From NCBI GenBank assembly GCA_030639705.1, contig DAOWKX010000093.1, positions 1 through 19,368 of the forward strand: a DNA stretch of 19,368 nucleotides. Direction: 5' to 3'. Made by a program: the position numbers and the translations under genes. The notes beneath the pieces are model-generated. The model worked only from the letters and a program-made list of their open reading frames with translations. It searched no databases and was not told where the DNA came from. Every line of letters begins with the position of its first letter. Within the stretch, counting starts at the first letter, position 1. The DNA is from Candidatus Aminicenantota bacterium (GTDB lineage: Bacteria > Acidobacteriota > Aminicenantia > UBA2199). Positions 1-6,908 of the stretch are shown piece after piece.

Positions 1-243
1 GTTGAGCGGGTGGTTGTGCATTTAGGCAGAGAAGAAACCAAGGGATTAAAGCAATATCAGGGATATATGAGATTTGGAAATAAGTTGAGGCGTTTGCCCA
101 TCGGTTCAACCCTGGATAAAGATAGGGGAATATTCTACTGGGAACCGGGCCCGGGATTTATCGGTGAGTATGAATTGGTATTTTTAAATCATAAGCATAA
201 GACCAGGAAAAATTTAAAAATAATAATCAGACCAAAGTTTTGA
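1..243 (+). CDS. C-terminal fragment of a probable extracellular Ig-like protein (5' truncated)
   Basis: The reading frame is open from the first base of the window and ends at a TGA at 241-243, so this is the last 80 residues of a larger protein. The GTG at 10 is probably just an internal valine. The fragment is rich in beta-prone residues and carries a segment (about residues 31-60) with the pattern LPxGxxLDxxxGxFYWxPGPGFIGxYxLxF. This resembles the closing half of putative-Ig/cadherin-like domains (He_PIG type), in which an LPxGxxLD strand is followed by a G-x-Y turn. Such domains occur in large secreted or surface proteins, and the basic C-terminal tail follows directly. No C-terminal sorting motif is visible. 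The stop lies only 7 nt from the stop of the convergent gene on the other strand. Family assignment is tentative because only the tail is visible. Confidence 0.6.
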   Translation, partial: VERVVVHLGREETKGLKQYQGYMRFGNKLRRLPIGSTLDKDRGIFYWEPGPGFIGEYELVFLNHKHKTRKNLKIIIRPKF

Positions 244-250
244 AGAGGGG

Positions 251-1294
251 TTATCTGTTACTGGTTTTTTCATTTAACAAATTTGTGGCCAGATTTCTGA
301 CCACATAATGAACATTCTTGTCATGGATGAGGCACTTTAAATCTTTAATGTGAAGTTTTTTAACCAATCCCAGAGCTTTTTTTAGAGGGGCTTTGGGATT
401 CTGAACCATTTCCAGTACCAGGTTATAATTTTTACTCCACTTTCTGTTATTGGCAATCTTGGAGATGATTTCCTGGGCAATACTTCTGTCTCTCAACATC
501 AGAACCACTTCATCCTCTGTGAGTTTTGGGCTTTCCAGTACTGCGATTGCCACCAGCTTATTGGAATCCTTTATTAAAATCATTCGTTCTGTTCGGGTAC
601 CGATGAGGGCCAGTTTGATCCGTTCAGGAACGGATAATTCATTGATTCGTTGTAAGGTGGTGACCACTTTTTCTTGAATTTCTTCAAAAGAAATTTCGTC
701 TGATTCATCTTCAGAAGATTGGTCCTCTTTTTTAACCAATTCTTGGATGTTTTCAATCACATCCTCTTGAGCAATTTCGGCTGCTTTTTCTTCTTTCAGG
801 TAAAAATCTCTCAGTTCCCCAATTTTTCCTTTGATAAAATTACTTATACTGTGATTCTGCTCCATCTTATCCAGTATCTGGGGATAGGCAATCAATTTGA
901 TTTGATTTTCCAGTAACAGTTCTAACATCGAGGTGTTTCCGGTTTCTGCGATTTTCAGTAAAAATTCAACGGGAAATGCTTGGTTGACAATAATTTTTGT
1001 TACGATGTTGGAATTTCCTTGGGACAATGCTTCATAGAGGATGTAATAGGCCACTCTGTGATTGGCGTCTTTTTTTTCAACATATTGAGGCTTGACGAAT
1101 TCGGGAATGGTTTTTAGTATACTTAGGGCTTTGGGTTTCAAATCGTCTTTCTTTAATAAAAATACCAGGATCTCAAGATACTCTTCCTCGGTCAGGGGAA
1201 GCTGTTTTGAAAAGAGCAAATCATATATTTCAGTACTGACTTCTCCATCGACAATTTTATAAACCATTGGATTTTTAGAAACCAGCTTTGTCAT
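251..1294 (-). CDS. Helical-repeat (HEAT-like) conserved hypothetical protein, coupled to rodZ
   Basis: This 347-residue soluble protein has no signal peptide or membrane segment. It looks almost wholly alpha-helical. Residues 1-165 form short helix pairs with ankyrin/HEAT-like spacing (for example the NTSMLELLLENQ stretch). An acidic, Ser/Glu-rich linker follows at about 170-205. A second helical block (about 210-340) holds repeated 'IA/LA...SPKLTEDEV...LRDRSIAQEIIS' and 'NPKAPLKKALGLVKKL' units, of the kind seen in DUF2336/HEAT-like conserved proteins. Its ATG overlaps the stop of the upstream rodZ-like gene (ATGA, 1291-1294), so the two are probably translated together. The role is unknown; the coupling suggests a function near the cell-shape or envelope machinery, perhaps as a scaffold. 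I do not recognise a specific named family. Confidence 0.8.
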   Translation of the reverse strand: MTKLVSKNPMVYKIVDGEVSTEIYDLLFSKQLPLTEEEYLEILVFLLKKDDLKPKALSILKTIPEFVKPQYVEKKDANHRVAYYILYEALSQGNSNIVTKIIVNQAFPVEFLLKIAETGNTSMLELLLENQIKLIAYPQILDKMEQNHSISNFIKGKIGELRDFYLKEEKAAEIAQEDVIENIQELVKKEDQSSEDESDEISFEEIQEKVVTTLQRINELSVPERIKLALIGTRTERMILIKDSNKLVAIAVLESPKLTEDEVVLMLRDRSIAQEIISKIANNRKWSKNYNLVLEMVQNPKAPLKKALGLVKKLHIKDLKCLIHDKNVHYVVRNLATNLLNEKTSNR

Positions 1295-2031
1295 TTGTTG
1301 AAAAAGGACTCTAATTTTTGAGGGGTTAGATGGAGTTTAACCGGACGGGCCCGGTCTTTATATTTTTCAACCATAATATCATTCACACTGATGTTAACGG
1401 CCGAGGGATTGCCAATAGTGACTAGTAATTCATAACCGTTGATACGTTCCTTTTCTCCGCTTTTTAATATTCGCTCAACAACTTTTCTTCTGCCTCTATA
1501 TACTTGAATCCAGCAATCCAGCCGGGCTTCTATTTCAATGTTTATGGGATAAAAATCTGGACGAATACCTTCATCTTCATAATTCATGATCATACCGGTT
1601 TCAGGGATGATATTTGATTTTGGTTGATCCTGAAAAAATCTGCTTAGCCATTCTTTATTATCGACAAACAGATAGGTCAAGACTATTGAGGTTATAATCA
1701 AAAACAGAACACCCAGGAATATTCTTTTTCTTTTAAATCTTGAGTATCTTATTTTATTATAATAAACAATTGGAATATCGTTTTTTTCATGTACCACACC
1801 ATTGATTGAATCTTTATGGTTTTTAAAAAATGTATCTTCATCCAGGTCGATGGCATTCAAATAACTTTTTAAAAAATTGTTAAAATAAAACTTTCCGGGT
1901 ATGTGATGAAATTCGTTGTTTTCCAGCGCACGGAGTATTCTTTCGCTTATATTGGTTTTCAGGGAAATTTCTTCCAGATTGATATTTTTTTTTTCGCGTT
2001 CTCTTTTTAAAATTTCACCTAATCCACGCAT
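1291..2031 (-). CDS. rodZ: RodZ-like cytoskeletal/HTH membrane protein
   Basis: The 246-residue protein has the RodZ layout. An N-terminal Cro/C1-type helix-turn-helix occupies residues 3-70, including the family pattern GEILKREREKKNINLEEIS and an IPGKFYFNNFLKSYLNAIDLD segment. A basic juxtamembrane stretch (about 93-103) and one transmembrane helix (about 104-123) follow. The C-terminal extracytoplasmic part (about 163-235) matches the RodZ C-terminal beta domain (DUF4115), with a CWIQVY strand and a GNPSAVNISVN segment. RodZ links MreB filaments to the membrane in rod-shaped bacteria; this copy is shorter than E. coli RodZ (337 aa), lacking most of the Pro/Thr-rich linker. The ATG is 8 nt from a good -10 box and has no Shine-Dalgarno sequence. 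An A10 run lies in codons 13-16. The gene is the first of a two-gene leftward operon. Confidence 0.9.
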   Translation of the reverse strand: MRGLGEILKREREKKNINLEEISLKTNISERILRALENNEFHHIPGKFYFNNFLKSYLNAIDLDEDTFFKNHKDSINGVVHEKNDIPIVYYNKIRYSRFKRKRIFLGVLFLIITSIVLTYLFVDNKEWLSRFFQDQPKSNIIPETGMIMNYEDEGIRPDFYPINIEIEARLDCWIQVYRGRRKVVERILKSGEKERINGYELLVTIGNPSAVNISVNDIMVEKYKDRARPVKLHLTPQKLESFFNK

Positions 2032-2039
2032 ACCATTTT

Positions 2040-2067
2040 ATTTTATATCATTGAAACAATAAGTCAA
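2040..2067 (-). promoter_or_regulatory. Sigma-70-type promoter for the rodZ-like gene (predicted leaderless)
   Basis: On the minus strand TTGACT (2067-2062), a 16-nt spacer and TAAAAT (2045-2040) form a good sigma-70 match. Only 8 nt separate the -10 box from the ATG at 2031, which places the expected transcription start at or next to the start codon. No purine-rich ribosome-binding site lies in between. Confidence 0.55.
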
Positions 2068-2072
2068 TATCA

Positions 2073-2091
2073 TTTTGGGCAAAGCTCAAAA
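2073..2091. repeat. Inverted repeat between divergent promoters
   Basis: TTTTGGGC (2073-2080), loop AAA and GCTCAAAA (2084-2091) pair over 8 positions with one G-T wobble on the plus strand. The repeat lies 5 nt upstream of the rodZ-like -35 element, between two divergent transcription units. It could be an operator or a small hairpin. There is no gene in the direction that would make it a terminator. Confidence 0.3.
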
Positions 2092-2197
2092 AATCCGGGA
2101 TCTATACCTCAAGGGAACAGGTTTTGATTGCTCGGGTGAAAATATGATCTTCCGGAGAATAAATTTTATTTTCTATGAAAAATTCAATGAAGAGCCC

Positions 2198-2227
2198 TTG
2201 ACTCAAGCACTGCCCTGATATTATAAT
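2198..2227 (+). promoter_or_regulatory. Sigma-70-type promoter for the membrane protein gene at 2245
   Basis: TTGACT (2198-2203), an 18-nt spacer and a perfect TATAAT (2222-2227) precede the ATG at 2245 by 17 nt. The expected transcription start is near 2234, giving a leader of about 11 nt. That stretch is AT only with one C and holds no Shine-Dalgarno sequence. Confidence 0.6.
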
Positions 2228-2244
2228 TCTTTTTTAATATAAAC

Positions 2245-3111
2245 ATGAAAACACGAAAATTGATTCTATTGTGGTTTCTGGCAATTTTGTTATCCTTGCT
2301 AATCGGGATTTTTCAGAGACTCACCGGTCCCACTCATCCAGTCCGGGGAATGGAGAACCTGGGGGGAAAGTCGATCAAATACAGATTACTTAGAAGTTAT
2401 ACTGCTTTTGAAAATATGCCGGTATCCCTAATAGCAGAAGACTCTGATGTCAGGGCTTATTTGAATTACCGGCGCTATCATACCAAAGATCAGTGGACTG
2501 AAATAGAAATGAGCAGAGAGGGAAACCGCCTGAATGCAGAGATTCCCGGGCATCCGGTTGCCGGTAAAGTGGAATACAGCATCCGGGTACATATCAAAGA
2601 CCAGAATTTTCTCATCAACCAGGGGAAAAGCCTGGTAGCCCGATTTAAAGGAAAGGTTCCATCTGTTTTTTTAATCCTTCACATTGTTTTCATGTTTTTA
2701 GGGATTATTTTTTCAATCCGAACCGGCATGGAAGCTCTCCGCAAAGAGGGTCATTATTACTGGCTGGTTAATTCGACGCTGGTTATTATTTTTATCGGAG
2801 GTTTGATTTTTGGCCCAATTGTTCAGCAATATGCCTTTGGAGATTGGTGGACCGGTTTCCCCTTTGGATTTGATCTGACTGATAATAAAGTGCTTCTCGC
2901 GTTTTCATTCTGGGTTATTGCTTTCTTCTTGAAGAAAAAGAGCAAATGGTGGGTACTGGGTGCTGTCATTCTGATGACGGTTATTTATCTAATTCCCCAT
3001 TCGGTTTTGGGTTCTGAGCTGGATTATGAAACCGGAAAAATGAAGAATAAATACAGCTTTCATCAAATTTCCTCCCGGGATGGTAAACTCCCGAGAAATA
3101 GGCCTGTTTAA
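2245..3111 (+). CDS. Multi-pass membrane protein of unknown function with an extracytoplasmic domain
   Basis: The 288-residue protein begins with a short basic end and a hydrophobic helix (about residues 5-23). A roughly 110-residue extracytoplasmic domain follows (about 25-130). It is rich in charged beta-strand-like segments, including NYRRYHTKDQWTEIEM and a VEYSIRV strand, and looks like an Ig- or FN3-like sandwich. Four hydrophobic segments come next at about 137-158, 173-195, 216-230 and 234-253, with an aromatic FGDWWTGFPFGFD loop at about 198-209 between the second and third. The tail is hydrophilic. I do not recognise the family. The topology (an external sandwich anchored by a membrane bundle) suggests a sensor, transporter accessory or envelope assembly role, but no catalytic motif is evident. 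It is transcribed alone, divergently from the rodZ-like gene, and ends 13 nt from the convergent CARDB gene. Confidence 0.75.
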   Translation: MKTRKLILLWFLAILLSLLIGIFQRLTGPTHPVRGMENLGGKSIKYRLLRSYTAFENMPVSLIAEDSDVRAYLNYRRYHTKDQWTEIEMSREGNRLNAEIPGHPVAGKVEYSIRVHIKDQNFLINQGKSLVARFKGKVPSVFLILHIVFMFLGIIFSIRTGMEALRKEGHYYWLVNSTLVIIFIGGLIFGPIVQQYAFGDWWTGFPFGFDLTDNKVLLAFSFWVIAFFLKKKSKWWVLGAVILMTVIYLIPHSVLGSELDYETGKMKNKYSFHQISSRDGKLPRNRPV

Positions 3112-3124
3112 GAATTATTCAGTT

Positions 3125-4558
3125 TTATTGTTCCTCAACCATAACCTCAATGGGTATGGGTTCCATAGTTCCGCCTGCTTTGCAGAAATGGCCGTTGGAA
3201 ACGCGGTAAACCTTTTTCTCCTGGGTGTTTACTTCTATAAAAAAGTTTTTCCAGATGGCATTTTTAAATTGATAGATTTGCGGTCCTAGCTTACAGACCT
3301 TCCAGAAAGGTATATAGATAATTTGATTACCTGAACTAAGGGCACTCATTTTTTTAGTGGCTGGTTCATATATGATTTTTGTTTTGGGTAGAGATAGTTT
3401 AAATCTGGCGGGTAATGTAAATTTGCTGCCTCCTGAAACCTCCATTTTAATCTTCATTTCCGCGGCTTTCCCTCCAGTTTTACAGAATTGAGCACCGCTT
3501 ATTTCCCATACTCCTCTGTCTATGGTATTAATTTCCCAGTGAATATCTTTCCAGCCAACATGTTTTATTTGGTATAGATAGGCTTTTATCCTGCATTTAC
3601 GCCAGTCTTTTCCATCAGACAACATAATACCATGGCTTAAAATTTGAAGACCATAACTGGAAGGTTCGAATATCAATTCTGTGTTAACCAGATCAAGGGT
3701 GATTTTTCGGGGTTCTCTGACATTTACAATGATAAACCCCATAAAAATATTGTTGTTTTCATTGAATTCTTTGATTGCATTTCCCGAATCGATTATGGCA
3801 CTCAAATAATATTTACCGGGAGGAATGTTTTTAGGAATGATCACCGGATCAGCCAGGCGCATGATTTGCTTTTCTCCAGGCTTAAGCAGAGAAATAGTCT
3901 TCCTTCCGTTTTTCAGCAGACCGTCTTCCTGAAACACTTCCATATAGGGGGCTTTTTTAAGAGGAACGTGTTGGTCCTTAGAGAGAATCAGATCCAGATC
4001 AAAGTTTTTTGCCATCAGTGCGCCATTGTTTTTCACGGTTATTGACAGGTCCTCTTTTAAGGCTTGACCGGGAACAATCTTTACCGGATAGGTCAAATCT
4101 ACGATGAGATCCGGTAATTCGCAGAAAGTTATTTTATATCCTTTGAGAACCACCTGGGTGTTGGCATCACTTAAAAGAATCTGGTAGCCGGGTTCCATTG
4201 ACTTTGCTTCAGTTTTCTCCACAATCTCTTTGTAGTAAGACCTATGAAATTTTACCGAGAGAAATTGATTTTCTACGATTTTATGAAGCCACTTGATTTT
4301 TCCATTTTCAATTTTCCCCAGGCGGGCTTGAACCAGATCCTTGGCATCGGCAAACTCAATATAACCGGTTAAACCATCCAGCTTATAATCACTGATAATT
4401 GTTTCAACCTTATTCAGATCAATTAAAAGCCTGTATTTCCCTTCTTTTGCACTCGAGGGTTTTTCTACTTTTAAAAAAGTGATTTCTTTCTCATTTGAAA
4501 ATAATAATGTACCCAGAAATAAAAATAGTATCAATGATGTGAAAAGAAATTTTTTCAT
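3125..4558 (-). CDS. Secreted CARDB-domain protein with duplicated Cys-containing C-terminal module
   Basis: I place the start at the ATG at 4558. It begins a clean Sec signal peptide (MKKFLFTSLILFLFLGTLLFS) and is preceded by a strong AAAGGAGGC ribosome-binding site. The open frame continues 30 codons further to a GTG at 4648, which would bury the signal. The mature protein has an N-terminal beta-rich region (about 24-145), then a CARDB-type Ig-like domain (about 149-280) with the typical 'PDLIVDL', 'VKNNGA', 'PGKYYL' and 'FNENNN' pieces. The C-terminus holds two copies of a roughly 80-residue module (about 293-376 and 393-475). Each has a (F/Y)EP start, W-x-x-C, a Y-Q segment, WK...E(I/V)NT, and FCK-x-GG. 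The Cys pairs C322/C359 and C422/C459 are both 37 residues apart. CARDB domains mediate cell-surface adhesion or scaffolding. No enzyme motif is seen. Confidence 0.8.
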   Translation of the reverse strand: MKKFLFTSLILFLFLGTLLFSNEKEITFLKVEKPSSAKEGKYRLLIDLNKVETIISDYKLDGLTGYIEFADAKDLVQARLGKIENGKIKWLHKIVENQFLSVKFHRSYYKEIVEKTEAKSMEPGYQILLSDANTQVVLKGYKITFCELPDLIVDLTYPVKIVPGQALKEDLSITVKNNGALMAKNFDLDLILSKDQHVPLKKAPYMEVFQEDGLLKNGRKTISLLKPGEKQIMRLADPVIIPKNIPPGKYYLSAIIDSGNAIKEFNENNNIFMGFIIVNVREPRKITLDLVNTELIFEPSSYGLQILSHGIMLSDGKDWRKCRIKAYLYQIKHVGWKDIHWEINTIDRGVWEISGAQFCKTGGKAAEMKIKMEVSGGSKFTLPARFKLSLPKTKIIYEPATKKMSALSSGNQIIYIPFWKVCKLGPQIYQFKNAIWKNFFIEVNTQEKKVYRVSNGHFCKAGGTMEPIPIEVMVEEQ

Positions 4559-4656
4559 TTTGCCTCCTTTTGGCAGACCAAAGATTCTTCTGCTTTGTAT
4601 TTTTGCGGGATTCAAATTGGCTTCAGTTGATTTTTTTTCCTTTTCCACTCACTTTC

Positions 4657-4685
4657 AGTATATGATAATTTAAATTCATTTTCAA
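4657..4685 (-). promoter_or_regulatory. Promoter candidate for the CARDB gene
   Basis: On the minus strand TTGAAA (4685-4680), a 17-nt spacer and TATACT (4662-4657) make a good sigma-70 promoter. Transcription would start near 4650, giving an untranslated leader of about 92 nt before the signal-peptide ATG at 4558. The start point is also just before an in-frame GTG at 4648. Confidence 0.5.
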
Positions 4686-4787
4686 CCTCAGGAATTCTAA
4701 ATAGGTCCATTAATTAAGTTCAGGTTGTTTTTGATTTGATTTTCATGATTGAAGTTTCATCAGTAATATGGTAAATGAGATATTTGA

Positions 4788-5702
4788 ATGAAAGAATATC
4801 TTGAGAAAAAAATCAATAATATAAGAAAGATTCATAAAATTAGAGGGGATGCATCCAGTAGAGATTTTTATCGGGTTTTTTTTGATTACGGGACATTTGT
4901 TGCCATGGTGTATCCCTCAGAAAATAAAGATGAGATTTCAAGAGTCATCCATTTTACAGATATTTATAAACAGCACCACATTTCAGTTCCCGGGATTGTT
5001 GATATTATTGATGACCGGGTTGTTATTCAGGAAGACCTGGGAAGCGAATCGATTCAAAAAATATTTCCCAGAATAAATAGAGACAGACAAAAAGATTTAA
5101 TAACCCGCATAGCGGATATTTTATTTAAAATCAGGCAGATTTCTGTGACCCATTCCGAATCCAGTTTGGATAAGCAACGGATGACCCGGGAAATGGATTT
5201 TTTTTTAACCCATTTTTCCAGGAATTTTTTTAAAACCGCATCACTCTTTGATACCCTTAAAAAAGAAATTAATTCCCTTGTAAGCCGGATAACAAATTCA
5301 AAGTGCTTTTTACACCGTGATTTTCATTCCCGTAATATGATGTACCATCAGGAGAATATTTATCTTTTGGATTTTCAGGATTCATTGATCGGTCCTGAAT
5401 ATTATGATATGGTTTCTTTTGCGTTTGATTCCTACCTGGATTTAAATGCTCAGAGAGAGATTTTTTTTGATTATTTTGAAGAGGCGGGAAATAGGATCAA
5501 CCGTGAACAATTATACCTGACCGCATTGCAAAGAAATATTAAAGCTCTGGGGATTTTTGGTTTTCAGCTCATTAAAAAAAGAAAAAGGGCGTATAAAAAG
5601 TACATTCCAAGAACAGTTCACCATATTAGTGGAAATCCGCTGGCCAAATCACTTCTTCCCACTTTGTATTCATTGTTTCAATCAAAGGATTTTAAAATCT
5701 GA
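4788..5702 (+). CDS. Aminoglycoside phosphotransferase-fold kinase, AmgK-like sugar kinase
   Basis: The 304-residue protein has the APH/choline kinase fold (PF01636). Residues 20-30 give the GDASSRDFYRV nucleotide-loop signature typical of the AmgK group (N-acetylmuramate/N-acetylglucosamine anomeric kinases). The catalytic loop is HRDFHSRN (H176, D178, N183) and the metal-binding motif is LDFQD (D195), followed by a GPEYYDMVS segment found in the same group. AmgK phosphorylates C1 of MurNAc during peptidoglycan recycling and is normally paired with the uridylyltransferase MurU. No MurU gene is adjacent here, so substrate assignment rests on motifs alone. The usual small-lobe lysine is not obvious in FVAMVYP, which also fits the AmgK group. 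It is probably monocistronic, with no strong ribosome-binding site, and converges on the DUF3467-like gene. Confidence 0.8.
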   Translation: MKEYLEKKINNIRKIHKIRGDASSRDFYRVFFDYGTFVAMVYPSENKDEISRVIHFTDIYKQHHISVPGIVDIIDDRVVIQEDLGSESIQKIFPRINRDRQKDLITRIADILFKIRQISVTHSESSLDKQRMTREMDFFLTHFSRNFFKTASLFDTLKKEINSLVSRITNSKCFLHRDFHSRNMMYHQENIYLLDFQDSLIGPEYYDMVSFAFDSYLDLNAQREIFFDYFEEAGNRINREQLYLTALQRNIKALGIFGFQLIKKRKRAYKKYIPRTVHHISGNPLAKSLLPTLYSLFQSKDFKI

Positions 5703-5721
5703 TTCTCATGAAAATTCCCCA

Positions 5722-5749
5722 GATTTCAATTGGATTAAAACTTGAAATC
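5722..5749. terminator. Possible bidirectional hairpin between convergent genes
   Basis: GATTTCAA (5722-5729) and TTGAAATC (5742-5749) are perfect complements around a 12-nt loop. They lie in the 72-nt gap between the stops of the kinase gene and the DUF3467-like gene. The stem is AT-rich and no clear T-run follows on either strand, so a terminator role is only suggested by position. Confidence 0.3.
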
Positions 5750-5774
5750 AGGCCAATATTACTGTTTGTATGGA

Positions 5775-6032
5775 TTATTGGGCAGGCTCTCTGGAGATGA
5801 CGCCCTTTTCCATCAATAAATTCACCTGTTTGCTGACTGCATCCGCAAACCTCAAGAAATGGGGAATGGTCAGGTGAACATAGGTTTGAAGATCAACGGT
5901 ATTGGGGTCTTTTACCGTCCTGATTCCCAGTCCCATACAAACCTCTTCCGGATTGACATTAAAGGAAATCAGGTTTGAATATATATGATTGGCTTGATCA
6001 TCGATTATTTCGATTTTTTCGTTTTTTTGCAC
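5775..6032 (-). CDS. DUF3467-like small protein
   Basis: The 85-residue protein starts at a GTG preceded by a GAGGTGA ribosome-binding site that overlaps the sulfotransferase stop. The gap is only 9 nt, so the two are probably translationally coupled. The sequence pattern fits DUF3467: an N-terminal 'ANHIYSNLISFNVNPEEVCMGLGIR' type segment (about 14-38), a central strand pair ending in a 'VHLTIPHFLRFADAVSKQV' helix (about 52-70), and a closing 'EKGVI'. In that family the order is a YxNxxxxxxxPxEFxxxFG strand, then an SPxxAKxLxxxL helix and a final GxI. No biochemical role is established for the family. The protein is short, soluble and has no catalytic motif. Its place after a sulfotransferase gene may or may not mean a shared function. 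Confidence 0.7.
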   Translation of the reverse strand: MQKNEKIEIIDDQANHIYSNLISFNVNPEEVCMGLGIRTVKDPNTVDLQTYVHLTIPHFLRFADAVSKQVNLLMEKGVISREPAQ

Positions 6033-6041
6033 AATCTCACC

Positions 6042-6731
6042 TCATTTCAAACTTTTTTTTTCAAGTTTTTTTAATAAGTGATATAATTTTTCTTCGTCAG
6101 CGGTCAAAATAAGCTGGCTGTTCTTCTGAGTCTGATAGCCTTTTTTAATCGTATCCATTTTTAGGTTGAATCCTAATTTTTTAAAGGCCTTGGCCACACT
6201 TTGCTTCCCTTCGATCAAGGAGTCATAGCTGATTACAATACTTTTTGGAATGTTTTCATGGGCTGCCACCAGGGCATTATTGTTATCAAACCAGCTCAGT
6301 TTGAACTCTGATATCCCCCGCCTTAAAATACTGGATTTGGTATCGCTGGGATTCCTGAAGATAAATACCGCCCGGATTTTCTTGGCAATATGGCGGTAAA
6401 AAAAAATCGAAGGTATATGGACAATCTTAAGGCCGGTTAACCCTTTCGGTTGATTTAATTCCCGAATGATTTTATTCAATTCGGCCACATTTTCTTCTGT
6501 CATTGCCTTTTCGATTAATTTTTTTTCCAGTTCCTTTGCAGTCGAAAGTTCGAAATAGCCCTCTTTGTTATATTCATCTGCTGCCAGATCAGAAAGAAAA
6601 TGAACACCCGCACTTTCCAGTAACTGGCAAGCCAGAGAGGTTCCGCTTCTGGGATGTCCTGCCACAAAGATTCCATTTTGCAAGACGATTGGATTGACTT
6701 CTTTTTTAAATTTCATTTTCTCTGCAGTCAT
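6042..6731 (-). CDS. PAPS-dependent sulfotransferase family protein
   Basis: The 229-residue protein carries the 5'-PAPS binding loop GHPRSGTS at residues 25-32, directly after a hydrophobic first strand. The 3'-phosphate site follows at residues 122-139 (VFIFRNPSDTKSSILRRG, with R126 and S133/S134). This is the sulfotransferase P-loop fold (PF13469-like). Such enzymes move a sulfuryl group from PAPS to a hydroxyl or amino group of a carbohydrate, lipid or protein. The protein is shorter than most family members (about 250-350 aa), with a brief C-terminal part, so the acceptor pocket may be minimal. A strong AAAGGAGGA ribosome-binding site lies 7 nt before the ATG. It is the first gene of the leftward pair with the DUF3467-like protein and diverges from upxY at the glycan block, which makes a glycan acceptor plausible but unproven. 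Confidence 0.85.
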   Translation of the reverse strand: MTAEKMKFKKEVNPIVLQNGIFVAGHPRSGTSLACQLLESAGVHFLSDLAADEYNKEGYFELSTAKELEKKLIEKAMTEENVAELNKIIRELNQPKGLTGLKIVHIPSIFFYRHIAKKIRAVFIFRNPSDTKSSILRRGISEFKLSWFDNNNALVAAHENIPKSIVISYDSLIEGKQSVAKAFKKLGFNLKMDTIKKGYQTQKNSQLILTADEEKLYHLLKKLEKKSLK

Positions 6732-6797
6732 GAATCTGTCCTCCTTTTGGCCATTGGATAGTTGATGAATTTTGTCTGAAGAAGAGCATTGAAATCC

Positions 6798-6806
6798 ATT
6801 ATAACA
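6798..6806 (-). promoter_or_regulatory. Extended -10 promoter candidate for the sulfotransferase gene
   Basis: On the minus strand a perfect TATAAT (6803-6798) is preceded directly by TGT, giving an extended TGnTATAAT element. No good -35 hexamer is found 16-18 nt upstream, which is typical for extended -10 promoters. The leader would be about 60 nt and contains the AAAGGAGGA ribosome-binding site. Confidence 0.5.
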
Positions 6807-6872
6807 TATATTTTGGTTTAATTATTAATATTATCTATTAAGATTACGGGTCTCCACCTCCAATCAGTTGGA

Positions 6873-6901
6873 TTGACTTTAAAGTGAATATGGTTTAGAA
6901 T
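6873..6901 (+). promoter_or_regulatory. Sigma-70-type promoter for the upxY-like gene (predicted leaderless)
   Basis: TTGACT (6873-6878), an ideal 17-nt spacer and TAGAAT (6896-6901) are followed after 7 nt by the ATG at 6909. The expected transcription start therefore falls on or within a base or two of the start codon. The bases between are only TCAAAAA, so there is no Shine-Dalgarno sequence. Confidence 0.6.
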
Positions 6902-6908
6902 TCAAAAA

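Noticed and set aside
1985..1994. A10 run in codons 13-16 of the rodZ-like gene as a phase-variation tract
   Set aside because: A9 runs also occur inside the dehydrogenase gene (9126-9134) and dnaG (15500-15508). Such runs are expected from Lys/Asn codons in AT-rich DNA.
3644..4045. Rightward open frame of 133 codons opposite the CARDB gene
   Set aside because: It is antisense to a well-supported secreted protein and has no recognisable motifs or ribosome-binding site.
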